Assembly: GCF_902506145.1 (NCBI RefSeq)
Contig: NZ_LR733554.1
Coordinates: 18,756-82,755 of the forward strand
Reading direction: 5' to 3'
From: Burkholderia sp. 8Y
GTDB taxonomy: Bacteria > Pseudomonadota > Gammaproteobacteria > Burkholderiales > Burkholderiaceae
Length of the DNA: 64,000 nt
Shown here piece after piece: positions 26,078 to 34,766 of the stretch (positions are counted from its first letter, which is position 1; every line of letters starts with the position of its first letter). The notes below the pieces were generated by a model, which saw only the letters and a list, made by a program, of their open reading frames with translations, did no database searches and was not told the DNA's origin. The position numbers and the translations under genes are program-made.

Positions 26078-26660
26078 CCCCCAGCCGATCCTCGCCAGAT
26101 GCAACGGTCTTTATTGATGGCGTCTCCCGCCGTTGCATTGGATAGCGACCCAGCGACGGCGGCTGTCGTCTTGTCTCCTTTGTCGGACGCGGCTGGAGCC
26201 GTAAGAGTAAGCGAGGCGCTGCGTGTAGACGTTGGGGGGAACGAGCGTCGCGTCGAGAATTCGCATGGCGCAATTTGGCCTCGGCGCTGGATGGCGTTTA
26301 TTTCCTCGGGCGTCGGCATCGTTCCCGACGTCCCGGCGGCACGGACGCCGCGCAATAGCGCGTAAAGGCCAGCGCTCACGGCCGTTTGCAGGGTTCGGCG
26401 TAGATACTGTTCACGGGCGGGTCGCGGAATGGCCTTCACGTTGGCTGACAAAGACATCTTCAGGCCATCGATCGATGCAGTGCCTACCCCGGTTTGCAGT
26501 GTTGGCGTTCTTTGCGTGTTCTGCCGAGCGGTGCAATGGGGTTATCCAGAGGTCCGACCGCCGAGGCAGCTGTTCACAGTTGGACGTCGATGCAACTGCG
26601 AGGACAGGGTTAATTGCGGCGGCGGCTTGGTCTCTAAGCCGCCGCTGTCACTGCCATGAC
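26078..26660. other. intergenic stretch, no clear gene
   Basis: About 580 bases. The first 75 bases repeat those after 7769 (with GCAACGG/CCGTTGC arms at about 26100-26137), probably the old 3' region of the decayed gene. A minus-strand frame (25954-26457) runs through but overlaps the pseudogene antisense and has no recognisable family, so it is not called. Confidence 0.4.
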
Positions 26661-28178
26661 TTACCGCTGAACCGCCGCCAGCGCGATATCGGCTGCGCTG
26701 TCGAGCTGCTCGACGTGCCAGCACTTGTCGATCAACGCGCGAGTCTGATCGGCGGGCAGAATGCCGTCCGCGAGATCGGAGAACTTCTTCTCGAGTTGCT
26801 CATCGGTCATCGGCACTTCGGTGCTGCCGATCGCGTGCTGGATGAACCTGTGCAGCTTGCGGCCGTCCTTCAGCGTGATGGTCATGTCGACCTGCTCCGG
26901 TTTGATGGCCGGATCGACGATGGCATTCACCTTCTCGCGCAGAGCAACGGTTCGCGGGTCGCGGACCTTGGCATCGCTGAACTGCTTCTCACCAGCGGCG
27001 CCGTCGATGATGGCGATCGCCACCGCGTGATAGATGCTGAACTTGCCTTCGAGTCCGATTTTCGGCGTCTTCTTGCCCGTCAGTTCGATGACGAGCGGAT
27101 GCACGCGCAAATCGATTCGCTCGATCTGATCAGGACTCAGGTGATTCTCGTTGCGAAGCTGGATGGCTGCATCGAGCGCGGGATGGATCACGATGCCGCA
27201 TGCGAAGGGCTTATACGTGTTGAGCGTCGATTCCCAGTGCGTGCCGAGACCGTCGGTGATCTCGCGGTAATCCTGCTTCGTGCTGATGGTGTTCGCCCAG
27301 CCGCGTTTCGCCTCGATCATGCCGTCGGAGCTCGTGTAGTCCTTGCCTGCAAGGATCGCCGCGAACATGCCGTTGGCGGCCGCACGGCCTGGGTTGAAGC
27401 TCTTGTTCATCGAGCCGAACGACTCGCGCAGGCCGACCGGCTGCGACGCTGCCAGCCCGAGCGCCCAGACCGTCTGCTGCACGCTCAGGCCCATCAGTTT
27501 CGACATGGCAGCCGCGGAGCCGAAGACGCCGCACGTTCCTGTGATGTGCCAGCCGACATCGTAATGATTCGGGTACACCGCATTGCCGATCCGCAATTCC
27601 GTCTCCACGCCGAGCACCAGCGCGTTGAGGAAATCCTTGCCCGTCACCGGCCGATATTGCGCGTACGCGAGAATCGCGGATACCACCGGACCCGCCGGAT
27701 GGATGATGGTCTTCAGATGCGTGTCGTCGAAATCGAAGATATGGCTGCTTACGCCGTTGATAAACGCCGCGTTCATGATGTCGAAGCGCTCCGTGCGGCC
27801 GAGCAGGTTGGCTTGCGGCGGACCCGAGAACGGCGTCAGCGCCGCCACCGCGCGGTCCACGGTTTCGTCGTGCGATCCGCCCACCGCGACGCCGACCCAG
27901 TTCAGGAGCGTCCGGACGCCTTCGCGGCGTACGTTCGCGGGCAAGTCCTGATAGGCCGTTTGATGAATGAATTCGGCGAGGATGCGCGTGACTTTGGGCG
28001 GCTGCGCGTTGCCCTTGCCAGTGGAAGAGGGGGCAGACGCGCTCGGCGTGCCAGAAACACCCGGAGCACTCGATAGGGCATTGGTGCCCTGCGCGAATGC
28101 GCCGGTTCCGGCAGCGGCCGATGCCAGCGCGCCCACCGCCCCGGTTCTCAGAAAATGGCGACGGTCGAAGGCTGCCAT
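26661..28178 (-). CDS. MmgE/PrpD family protein with Tat signal, downstream member
   Basis: Relative of 2-methylcitrate dehydratase (PrpD) and cis-aconitate decarboxylase, about 505 residues. The chain starts MAAFDRRHFLRTGAVGALAS, a twin-arginine signal, followed by a Ser/Pro-rich linker to about residue 55, then the all-helical MmgE/PrpD domain with TLLNWVGVAVGGS, FINGVSSHIFDFDDTHLKT, HITGTCGVFGSAAAMSKLMG and YKPFACGIVIHPALDA. ATG 28178 was chosen because AGGAGA precedes it. It lies 29 bases downstream of a second family member in one operon. Family members act on small di- and tricarboxylates; export of a folded enzyme is unusual. Reaction unknown. Confidence 0.85.
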   Translation of the reverse strand: MAAFDRRHFLRTGAVGALASAAAGTGAFAQGTNALSSAPGVSGTPSASAPSSTGKGNAQPPKVTRILAEFIHQTAYQDLPANVRREGVRTLLNWVGVAVGGSHDETVDRAVAALTPFSGPPQANLLGRTERFDIMNAAFINGVSSHIFDFDDTHLKTIIHPAGPVVSAILAYAQYRPVTGKDFLNALVLGVETELRIGNAVYPNHYDVGWHITGTCGVFGSAAAMSKLMGLSVQQTVWALGLAASQPVGLRESFGSMNKSFNPGRAAANGMFAAILAGKDYTSSDGMIEAKRGWANTISTKQDYREITDGLGTHWESTLNTYKPFACGIVIHPALDAAIQLRNENHLSPDQIERIDLRVHPLVIELTGKKTPKIGLEGKFSIYHAVAIAIIDGAAGEKQFSDAKVRDPRTVALREKVNAIVDPAIKPEQVDMTITLKDGRKLHRFIQHAIGSTEVPMTDEQLEKKFSDLADGILPADQTRALIDKCWHVEQLDSAADIALAAVQR

Positions 28179-28207
28179 GTGTTCGTCTCCTTGTCTTTTG
28201 ATGGGTG

Positions 28208-29698
28208 TCACGCCGAGATAAGCGGACTCAGTTCGCGGATATCCTTGAGCGTTTCCAAGCGCTCGATCTTCTCAACTAGCGCCGCCGTGCGCGCCGCGCC
28301 GAGCACCGGCGACATTAGATCGCGCGCTTTTGCGGCAACCTCTTCGCCCGACAGAGGATTCTCTTTCGTGCCCGGCGGAAAGCGCGTGAAGTGCTGGACG
28401 GTGCGGCCATCGGTGAGTGTGACTTCGACCTTTGCGGAGCGCGGCGCGGAAGGGTCATGCAAGGCCGGGTCCGGCTGCACTGTCACTTTCGCGCGCGCTT
28501 CAAGGATGGCCGGGTCGCGCATGAGCGCGGCGTCATGGCTATCGCGGAATGACACCGCGCCTTTCACGAGCGCGAGCGCCACAAGATGCTGGCAGTTGAC
28601 GTCGGGCATCGCGCTGTCGCCGACGATGCCTTGGGCATCAGGCGGAATACCCACGACGATGCTGCGCACATTGGCGGGCGTCAGGCCGTATCGAGCCCGC
28701 AGGCGAAGTAGCGCGTCAAGCGGCGACTGGATCGGATAACCGACCGAATAAGTTTTGATGGCGGTCTCGGCAACATAGAAACGCGAGCCGAGTCCATCAA
28801 TCATGGCTTGCGGCGAAGGTTTCGGGGACAGCGCGATGAACAGGTTGTGCGTGCCGTCGAGCACGTCGCGCACGCCAGTCATTCCCGATTGCACCATGCT
28901 AACCGCCATCACGCCGTTGCGCGCCCCCATCCCGGCGAAGTCAAAAGCTTTCTCGATGTGGTCGCGGTCCTTGATCCAGCTCCATAAGCCCGACACCTGT
29001 TGCGCCGCGTAGGAGATCGCGTAGCACATGCCGATTTCATCGAGATCAGTGAGGGCCGCCGCCGCGCCAAGTGCGCCGAAGGTCGATGCCGTCCCTTCCG
29101 CACTGCGATGCGACCCGCGCACCAGGTCCGGACCGAGCGCCATCAACAACCGGCAGGCGAGGTCGTAACCGAGCGCCACAGCGCGGATCATAGCTTCGCC
29201 GCTCTGCGCGCCAAATTCCGCCAACGCCAGGGCCGACGGCACGACCGTACTGCCGGGGTGCGCCTTGGTAACCGGTTCGAAGTCGTCGGTTTCATCTGAG
29301 TGGGCGCACATGGCGTTCGCGAGCGCGGCATTGACGACGTTTGTCCGGATGCGCGTGCCGATTACGCTGGACTGCGGCGCGCCGCCCATTTGGCGCACGT
29401 AACTCGCAGCCAGCATCCCGGGCCGCATTCGTGAGCCGGACACCATCGCGCCGAAAGTATCGAGGATGCGATGCTTGCAGGCAAGCGCAACGGGCGCAGG
29501 CAATGGCATCGTGCGCGCCTGCGCCATGTAGCGCGCGAGCTGCGCGGTAATGGAGTTGCCGCGAGCCTCCTCTTCCGCGGCAGCGCTCGCGGCGTCATCG
29601 GCCGCGAAGGCGAAGGGTTTGCCAGAGAACATCAGCGCGGAAAAGGCACCCGCCGATTGGACCATTCTGCGACGCTTGAGTGAAAGTCGCTCAGACAT
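28208..29698 (-). CDS. MmgE/PrpD family protein with Tat-like signal, upstream member
   Basis: Second member of the family, 496 residues, first gene of the two-gene operon. The start carries KRRRMVQSAGAFSALMFSG, a Tat-like signal ending near AFA-ADD, then the MmgE/PrpD domain: HRILDTFGAMVSGSRMRPG, ANAMCAHSDETDDFEPVTKAHPG (the Asp/His-rich active-site region), STFGALGAAAALTDLDE and KTYSVGYPIQSPLDAL. CGGAGA lies before ATG 29698. The two products are clearly paralogues but diverged. Side-by-side exported pairs suggest a heteromer or sequential steps (inference). The tannase at 30249 is divergent, separated by about 550 bases. Confidence 0.85.
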   Translation of the reverse strand: MSERLSLKRRRMVQSAGAFSALMFSGKPFAFAADDAASAAAEEEARGNSITAQLARYMAQARTMPLPAPVALACKHRILDTFGAMVSGSRMRPGMLAASYVRQMGGAPQSSVIGTRIRTNVVNAALANAMCAHSDETDDFEPVTKAHPGSTVVPSALALAEFGAQSGEAMIRAVALGYDLACRLLMALGPDLVRGSHRSAEGTASTFGALGAAAALTDLDEIGMCYAISYAAQQVSGLWSWIKDRDHIEKAFDFAGMGARNGVMAVSMVQSGMTGVRDVLDGTHNLFIALSPKPSPQAMIDGLGSRFYVAETAIKTYSVGYPIQSPLDALLRLRARYGLTPANVRSIVVGIPPDAQGIVGDSAMPDVNCQHLVALALVKGAVSFRDSHDAALMRDPAILEARAKVTVQPDPALHDPSAPRSAKVEVTLTDGRTVQHFTRFPPGTKENPLSGEEVAAKARDLMSPVLGAARTAALVEKIERLETLKDIRELSPLISA

Positions 29699-30248
29699 GA
29701 TTGTGTCTCCGGGCTGTTTTGTCGACCATCGATCTGCAGGCGAATTGCGTCAACGGCCTTTTTTGAATTTTGGTGAAGGCGGTATCGACCGTCACCATAC
29801 CAAACATATTCGGCCCGCGTCGTGGGCCGGCGTGTTGACACAGTCAAAATAAATTAAGCCGCGACCTGATGCCTCTCGCGGGTGGTAAGCGTCACCGACT
29901 GGCTCTGCGGACCAATGGCAAGCTCGACATCTTATCGGCCGGGTGTTGTGCGCATAGTTGCCGCCTTCTTGCAGGCAAGGAAGATTGCGAAACGTTTGCG
30001 ATGCCATCTAATTTTTTTATCACAACCGGTGATTTCGCCTTCGGCACAGCACGTCCGCTTGCGTTCGCCCGTAAGCCGAACGTCGCATTCGCGCTCCGCA
30101 GTATGCGTTCCTCGTGTGGGTTAACACTGACTGCCGACGCGGCCACTCGTTGATCATTCTCGAACGCACTTGCAAACCGGACATCTTCGTCCGCTTGACG
30201 TAAGTGCAACCGCAGGTCCTATCGACGATGACAAATCCGGAGGCGATG
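29699..30248. other. divergent promoter region between MmgE pair and tannase 2
   Basis: 550 bases without a credible gene. AAACGTTT (29990-29997) within TTGCG-AAACGTTT-GCG resembles the core of LacI/GalR-type operators, but the flanks are not symmetric. No CGATAATCG motif and no ATAAGC-N3-GCTTAT site is present here, so neither regulator proposed for the left part of the window obviously reaches this promoter. Confidence 0.4.
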
Positions 30249-32105
30249 ATGAGGGCTGTCCTTGAAGCTTCTAGCTTTAGGCACGCGTGGCGATGCGCGC
30301 AATGGATGCGCAATCTTGCAAGATCTTTTGCGCTTATCGGTACATGGCTCCTATTGGCGATCGCCGGCGCTGCGTCTTCAGCTGCGTCGGCTGCAACATC
30401 ATCGGGACTTGCGGATCTGCCGCCCGTCATGCCGGCGATGAATTGCGCGCAGGTCGCGGGCCTCGACCTGACGGGTGTCACCGACGGCACCGTGACCATC
30501 ACGTCCGCGACCGTGCTGCCTGCGGGCACGGTAGTCGGTCAGAGCACGCTGCCGTCCGCCGTATGCGACGTCAAAGGCAGCATCGGTCCGGGCGCGTCTC
30601 TCTTCGAGCTGCGCCTGCCTACCCAAGGCTGGACGCAACGCTACCTGCAAACCGGTTGCGGCGGCCTGTGTGGCAATCTCTTGATCAACGCACCGATGGC
30701 CAACACGTGCGTGCCGGTGACGAACGGGCAGATCGCCATTGCCGCCACCGACATGGGACACGAAGGCGGCAACGACGGCTCGTGGGCGCTCGATCCGAAA
30801 GCGAAAATTGACTTCGCTTATCGCGCCGAACATGCCACGGCGCAGGTTGCCAAGGCCATCATCAACAAGTTCTATGCGCGCGCGCCGAAATACGCTTACT
30901 TCGACGGCTGCTCGGACGGCGGACGCGAGGCCCTGATGGAAGCGCAACGCTATCCCGACGACTTTGACGGCATCGTCGCGGGCGCGCCGGCCAACGATCT
31001 CATCGTGCAGAACACCTTTCATCACGCCTGGGCGGCTGTAGCGAACATCGATCCGACGACCGGCAAGTACATCCTCACTGCCGACAAGCTGCCGCTGATC
31101 CACGCAGCCGTGCTCAAGGCCTGCGATGCGAACGACGGCGTCGCGGACGGCATCATCGACGATCCGATGGCCTGCCACTTCGATCCGGCCTCGCTCATTT
31201 GCGCGCAAGGCCAGCCGGACGCGACGTGTCTCACGGCCGCGCAGGCAGCCGTGGTGCGCAAGATCCACGATGGCGCAACGGACCAATACGGCCGTCACTT
31301 GGAGCAGCCGATCTCGCGCGAGTGGGGCTCGGAACTGCAATGGACGCTGTTTGTGCCGACGACCGATGCGGGACCGAGCGGAGCCATCAACTTCGTTCTA
31401 CCCTTCCTCGCGTATCTGGACTACTACAACACGTCGAATCCGAACGCCACGCTGAGCGATCTGAAGTTCACCGTCGATGGATTCTTTAAGACCGTGCCGA
31501 CTTCGAACTATCTGTCGGCCACTGATCCCCACTTGTCGAAGTTCGACGCGCACGGCGGCAAGCTGATTCTCTGGCACGGTCTGGAAGATCAGCACATCTC
31601 GCCGCAGTCCACCTTGCAGTACTACAGCAAGATGAAGGAATACATGGGCGAGGAACGTGTGAAGAGCTTCGCGCGGTTCTACCTGTTCCCGGGCGTCGCG
31701 CACTGCGGGGGCGGTGACGGTCCAAATGTATTCGACGTCCTCACGCCAGCGATGGCCTGGGTCGAAACCGGTGCGAAGCCGGGCGAGATCGTCGCGTCGA
31801 TCGTGGACGGGACGGGGCAGACGACGCGCACGCGTCCGGTGTTCCCGTACCCCATGACTGCGCAATACACCGGCACGGGCAGCACCGACGATGCCGCCAA
31901 CTTCGTTGCGCTTCCGCGCGTCAATGCGCACGTGGATTCGCACTGGGTCGGCGAATGGCTGTACTCGCCGGGCTATGAAGCCACGTGCACCGCGCAAGGT
32001 TCGCAGCTGAACTGCACCGGCGGCAACAACTGGAGCGCGGCTCGCGTGGGGCGCCATGACGACGACTGGGAATCGGCTCGCTGGGAGAGAGCCAACAGCC
32101 GCTAA
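30249..32105 (+). CDS. tannase/feruloyl esterase family protein, exported
   Basis: Serine esterase of the tannase family, about 618 residues. A long leader with a hydrophobic segment (ALIGTWLLLAIAGAASSAASA, residues about 28-48) directs export. Catalytic residues are Ser222 in GCSDGGREA, Asp447 in HGLEDQHISP and His485 in GVAHC, with Cys221/Cys486 as the paired disulfide. DANDGVADGIIDDP is an intact calcium loop, which the paralogue at 5876 lacks. Start 30249 (or 30246) is chosen for GGAGG at 30239-30243; GTG 30204 is possible. Likely role: hydrolysis of gallate or hydroxycinnamate esters in the periplasm or outside. An 11-bp hairpin follows the stop. Confidence 0.86.
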   Translation: MRAVLEASSFRHAWRCAQWMRNLARSFALIGTWLLLAIAGAASSAASAATSSGLADLPPVMPAMNCAQVAGLDLTGVTDGTVTITSATVLPAGTVVGQSTLPSAVCDVKGSIGPGASLFELRLPTQGWTQRYLQTGCGGLCGNLLINAPMANTCVPVTNGQIAIAATDMGHEGGNDGSWALDPKAKIDFAYRAEHATAQVAKAIINKFYARAPKYAYFDGCSDGGREALMEAQRYPDDFDGIVAGAPANDLIVQNTFHHAWAAVANIDPTTGKYILTADKLPLIHAAVLKACDANDGVADGIIDDPMACHFDPASLICAQGQPDATCLTAAQAAVVRKIHDGATDQYGRHLEQPISREWGSELQWTLFVPTTDAGPSGAINFVLPFLAYLDYYNTSNPNATLSDLKFTVDGFFKTVPTSNYLSATDPHLSKFDAHGGKLILWHGLEDQHISPQSTLQYYSKMKEYMGEERVKSFARFYLFPGVAHCGGGDGPNVFDVLTPAMAWVETGAKPGEIVASIVDGTGQTTRTRPVFPYPMTAQYTGTGSTDDAANFVALPRVNAHVDSHWVGEWLYSPGYEATCTAQGSQLNCTGGNNWSAARVGRHDDDWESARWERANSR

Positions 32106-32117
32106 AGCGTTGTTAGA

Positions 32118-32147
32118 AGCGGCATCGCCGTTGAAAGCGATGCCGCT
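32118..32147 (+). terminator. hairpin terminator after tannase 2
   Basis: The 11-bp perfect arms AGCGGCATCGC (32118-32128) and GCGATGCCGCT (32137-32147) start 12 bases after the stop; a T-rich stretch (TTTGTTTT) follows only about 13 bases later. Confidence 0.55.
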
Positions 32148-32660
32148 ACGCGAGCTTAACTTTGTTTTCTCTGATGACGACATGAGTTTGCGCGAAGGCC
32201 GAGGCAACGGGCGATAACGTTGTTGCAACGGTGCTTTCTTTGCCGTCCTGGGCTCCCCTCGCAGTCAGGCCGACGGCAACGACCTTGTCGTTTCAAGCTG
32301 CAGCACCTGCAATTGTGTAGCCGAGAAGCGGTGGAAGGCGCCCTGACTCGGTCGGACCCCTCGCCCATAAGCGGCTGGGACAGGGGGGGGCCGTTCGATG
32401 CAGATAGTCGCCGTCGCACCCCTCCAGCTTAGACCGTCGCCAGCGGGTTGCCCGGAGCCTAATGCCTCGGGAAGTCGCCACCTATTTCCGTGCTCTGCGT
32501 CAGACTGTGTGAGGCCGCTTGAAGAAATGAGCTTAGCCCTCTTGAAGATCTCTGCAAGCGGATCACGTTTCTCAAGGTAACAGGATGTGCAGTGATGCGT
32601 TTACAGCAGGTGACGTCACCTCTCTGCGAACCGTCCGGCGTCCTCCCGCTGTTGCGCCCG
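32148..32660. other. intergenic stretch, nothing recognised
   Basis: About 510 bases between convergent tannase and histidine kinase genes. Short frames on both strands show no family features. Confidence 0.4.
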
Positions 32661-33941
32661 TCACAAAAGTCCCTTGCCTGCGCTCGACGCAAACACAACT
32701 CGCACGCGAAAGCCGCCGCCCGGCTCATTGCCGATTTCGCAGACTCCGCCGAGCTCGCGTGTCAATCGCGACACGATAGCAAGCCCAAGTCCGCTATGTC
32801 CTTGGCTGCCGCGCGCCGGATCGAGCCGTACGAACGGTTTCATCGCCGCAGCCAACTGGCCTTCCGGGATGCCGATCCCATGGTCGCGCACCGATATGAC
32901 CCAATGACTTCCTTCCAAGGCGGTCGATATCTCGATCGGCGGCGCGCCGTGTTCGAGTGCGTTGTCGACGAGATTCGTCGCCACGCGATCCAGCATCGCG
33001 GCGGGCAGCCCGAACGCGGGGCCCGCACGCAAGTCGAGCGCGAAGAGTCGCTCTTCATCGAGCGCATCGGACGCGGGAAACTGCTCGCGAAGAAATGCAT
33101 CAACGCCGACGGGTTCGCTTTCCTCTACAGGCTGGCCCGCAAATTCGAGAAATTGCTGCACCACGTTGGAAAGCGAGTCGATATCGCGCAGCAGTTCCCG
33201 CCGCTCCGGTTCGGAGGCAAGCAGGCTCGAGCGCAACTTGAGCCGGGTCAGCGGCGCCTTGAGATCGTGCGCAAGACCAGCGAGCATGACCGCCTGGTTG
33301 TCGTCGGCTTCGTTCAGCCGCCGCATCATGTCGTTGAACGCGCCGATGAGATCGCGAAGTTCTTGCGGTCCCCGCTTCGGCTCGGGTGGCGGACGTCCGC
33401 CTGATCCGAAAGCGCGGGCTGTGCGTGCGAGTCCGGATAGCGGCCGTTGCATTTGCCACGCGACGAGCACCGACAGCAGGATCGCCGCGATCAACAAGGA
33501 TACGGTCTCGACGATATGGCGCGGCGGAGGCGGCGTGTCCATCGGCACGACCAGCCACGACGGCTTGCCCGGAAACCGTACCCATAGATGAGGAGGGCGA
33601 TTGTCATCGAAGGCCATGGCCGTGCCGGGCGGCAACCTTGCACTGAGTTCGCTGGTCAGGTCTCTGAGTGGCGGTTCGTTTGGTTGATGAAGCCGAACAT
33701 GCGTCGGATCGAGTTCGCCCGATACCGAACTCACACGCATGGCCGGCGCAAGCTCTTTACCGCTTACCTTGTCGCCGTTCGCTGCGTGAAGGGCAAGTAC
33801 GAGTCCTTGCGCGAAGCCCTGCATGTGCTGGCGCGGCCGATCGCCTGCCATCATCCAGAACCAGCAGAATTGCATGCCCACCAGCACCACGACAGACAGG
33901 AACGCCATCCTGCCGAATAAGGAATTGAGCGGATTTTTCAT
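32661..33941 (-). CDS. sensor histidine kinase (EnvZ-like)
   Basis: Inner membrane sensor kinase of about 426 residues. Membrane segments lie at about residues 10-31 and 143-162, flanking a 110-residue periplasmic domain with a proline cluster (DTPPPPRH); a HAMP-like linker follows, then the phosphoacceptor box GLAHDLKAPL with His225, the N box NLVDNALEHG and the ATP motifs DHGIGIP and GHSGLGLAIV. It starts at ATG 33941, 7 bases after the regulator stop; the longer frame overlaps that gene. Paired with the response regulator at 33949. The EnvZ-like arrangement suggests osmotic or envelope sensing, but the signal is unknown. Confidence 0.9.
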   Translation of the reverse strand: MKNPLNSLFGRMAFLSVVVLVGMQFCWFWMMAGDRPRQHMQGFAQGLVLALHAANGDKVSGKELAPAMRVSSVSGELDPTHVRLHQPNEPPLRDLTSELSARLPPGTAMAFDDNRPPHLWVRFPGKPSWLVVPMDTPPPPRHIVETVSLLIAAILLSVLVAWQMQRPLSGLARTARAFGSGGRPPPEPKRGPQELRDLIGAFNDMMRRLNEADDNQAVMLAGLAHDLKAPLTRLKLRSSLLASEPERRELLRDIDSLSNVVQQFLEFAGQPVEESEPVGVDAFLREQFPASDALDEERLFALDLRAGPAFGLPAAMLDRVATNLVDNALEHGAPPIEISTALEGSHWVISVRDHGIGIPEGQLAAAMKPFVRLDPARGSQGHSGLGLAIVSRLTRELGGVCEIGNEPGGGFRVRVVFASSAGKGLL

Positions 33942-33948
33942 GCGGGCA

Positions 33949-34671
33949 TCACGACGGATCGGGCTCGGGCGCGTCGGCGTCGGGCACGAAGACAAAGCCT
34001 TTACCGCGCAGCGTTTGAATGTATTTAGGGGAGGACGGATTGCTTTCGATGATCCGGCGCAAGCGCCAGATGGGGACGTCCAGGCCTCGGTCCTGGAAAG
34101 TCACTTCGTCGCGATGCACGAGGTCATGAATCAACACCCTCGGCAGTACCTTATAGGGGTTGTTGACGAAGATCTTGAGCAACGCGAATTCGCTGTCGCG
34201 CAAGGCGATGTCGGTTCCGTCGCGGCTCAGGATGCGCGTCGTGAAATCAAGCTCGAAGGGTCCGAAGCGAAAGCGTGCTCGCGCTTCTGGCGCGCTCGTT
34301 TGCGCAGGACCCCTGCGACGCAGCACCGCGTGAATGCGCGCCAGCAGTTCGCCGGGGTCGAACGGCTTGACCAGATAGTCGTCGGCACCCAGCGAAAGCC
34401 CCGCGATACGGTCGGGGACGGCCCCGCGTCCCGTGACGAAGATCACGGGAACGTCGTCGCCCGACGCCCGAAGCGCCCTGAGGGCCGACAGCCCGTCGGT
34501 GTCGGGCATCATGATGTCGAGCACGATGGCCGATGGACGCTCGCTCTCGAGCCGCCGCTGAAGGTTGCTGGCATCGTGCAGCACGGACACGTCCATCCCG
34601 TTTGCATTCATGAAGCGGCGCAGAAGGTCGCGTACGACGGGGTCATCATCGACAATGAGAATGTGGGGCAT
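33949..34671 (-). CDS. OmpR family response regulator
   Basis: Transcription factor of 240 residues, first gene of the regulator-kinase operon. The receiver has the acid pair Asp8-Asp9, phosphoacceptor Asp52 (IVLDIMMPDTDG), the Thr of FVTGR and Lys in DYLVKPFDPGEL. The C-terminal OmpR winged helix follows (FGPFELDFTTRILSRDG, then FALLKIFVNNPYKVLPR and VDVPIWRLRRIIE-type recognition helix, ending YIQTLRGKGFVFVPD). All key residues are intact, in contrast to the regulator at 44731. Targets unknown; the Ser-rich protein gene 95 bases upstream is on the same strand. Confidence 0.93.
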   Translation of the reverse strand: MPHILIVDDDPVVRDLLRRFMNANGMDVSVLHDASNLQRRLESERPSAIVLDIMMPDTDGLSALRALRASGDDVPVIFVTGRGAVPDRIAGLSLGADDYLVKPFDPGELLARIHAVLRRRGPAQTSAPEARARFRFGPFELDFTTRILSRDGTDIALRDSEFALLKIFVNNPYKVLPRVLIHDLVHRDEVTFQDRGLDVPIWRLRRIIESNPSSPKYIQTLRGKGFVFVPDADAPEPDPS

Positions 34672-34766
34672 CGTGGAGTTGAAAGGACAAAGCGGGACGG
34701 GCAGCTTTCCCGAGGTGATTTCGGGACATTGTCCGATGATACGCTGTGCGCTGCCCGTGATACTGC

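Noticed and set aside
25954..26457. 167-aa minus-strand frame as a gene
   Set aside because: Its last third is antisense to the coiled pseudogene tail and no family is recognisable.
26232..28076. 614-aa plus-strand frame
   Set aside because: Antisense to a well-supported MmgE/PrpD gene; no motif and no ribosome binding site.
29990..29997. AAACGTTT as a LacI-type operator before tannase 2
   Set aside because: The core is palindromic but the flanks are not, and no LacI-type gene is in the window.
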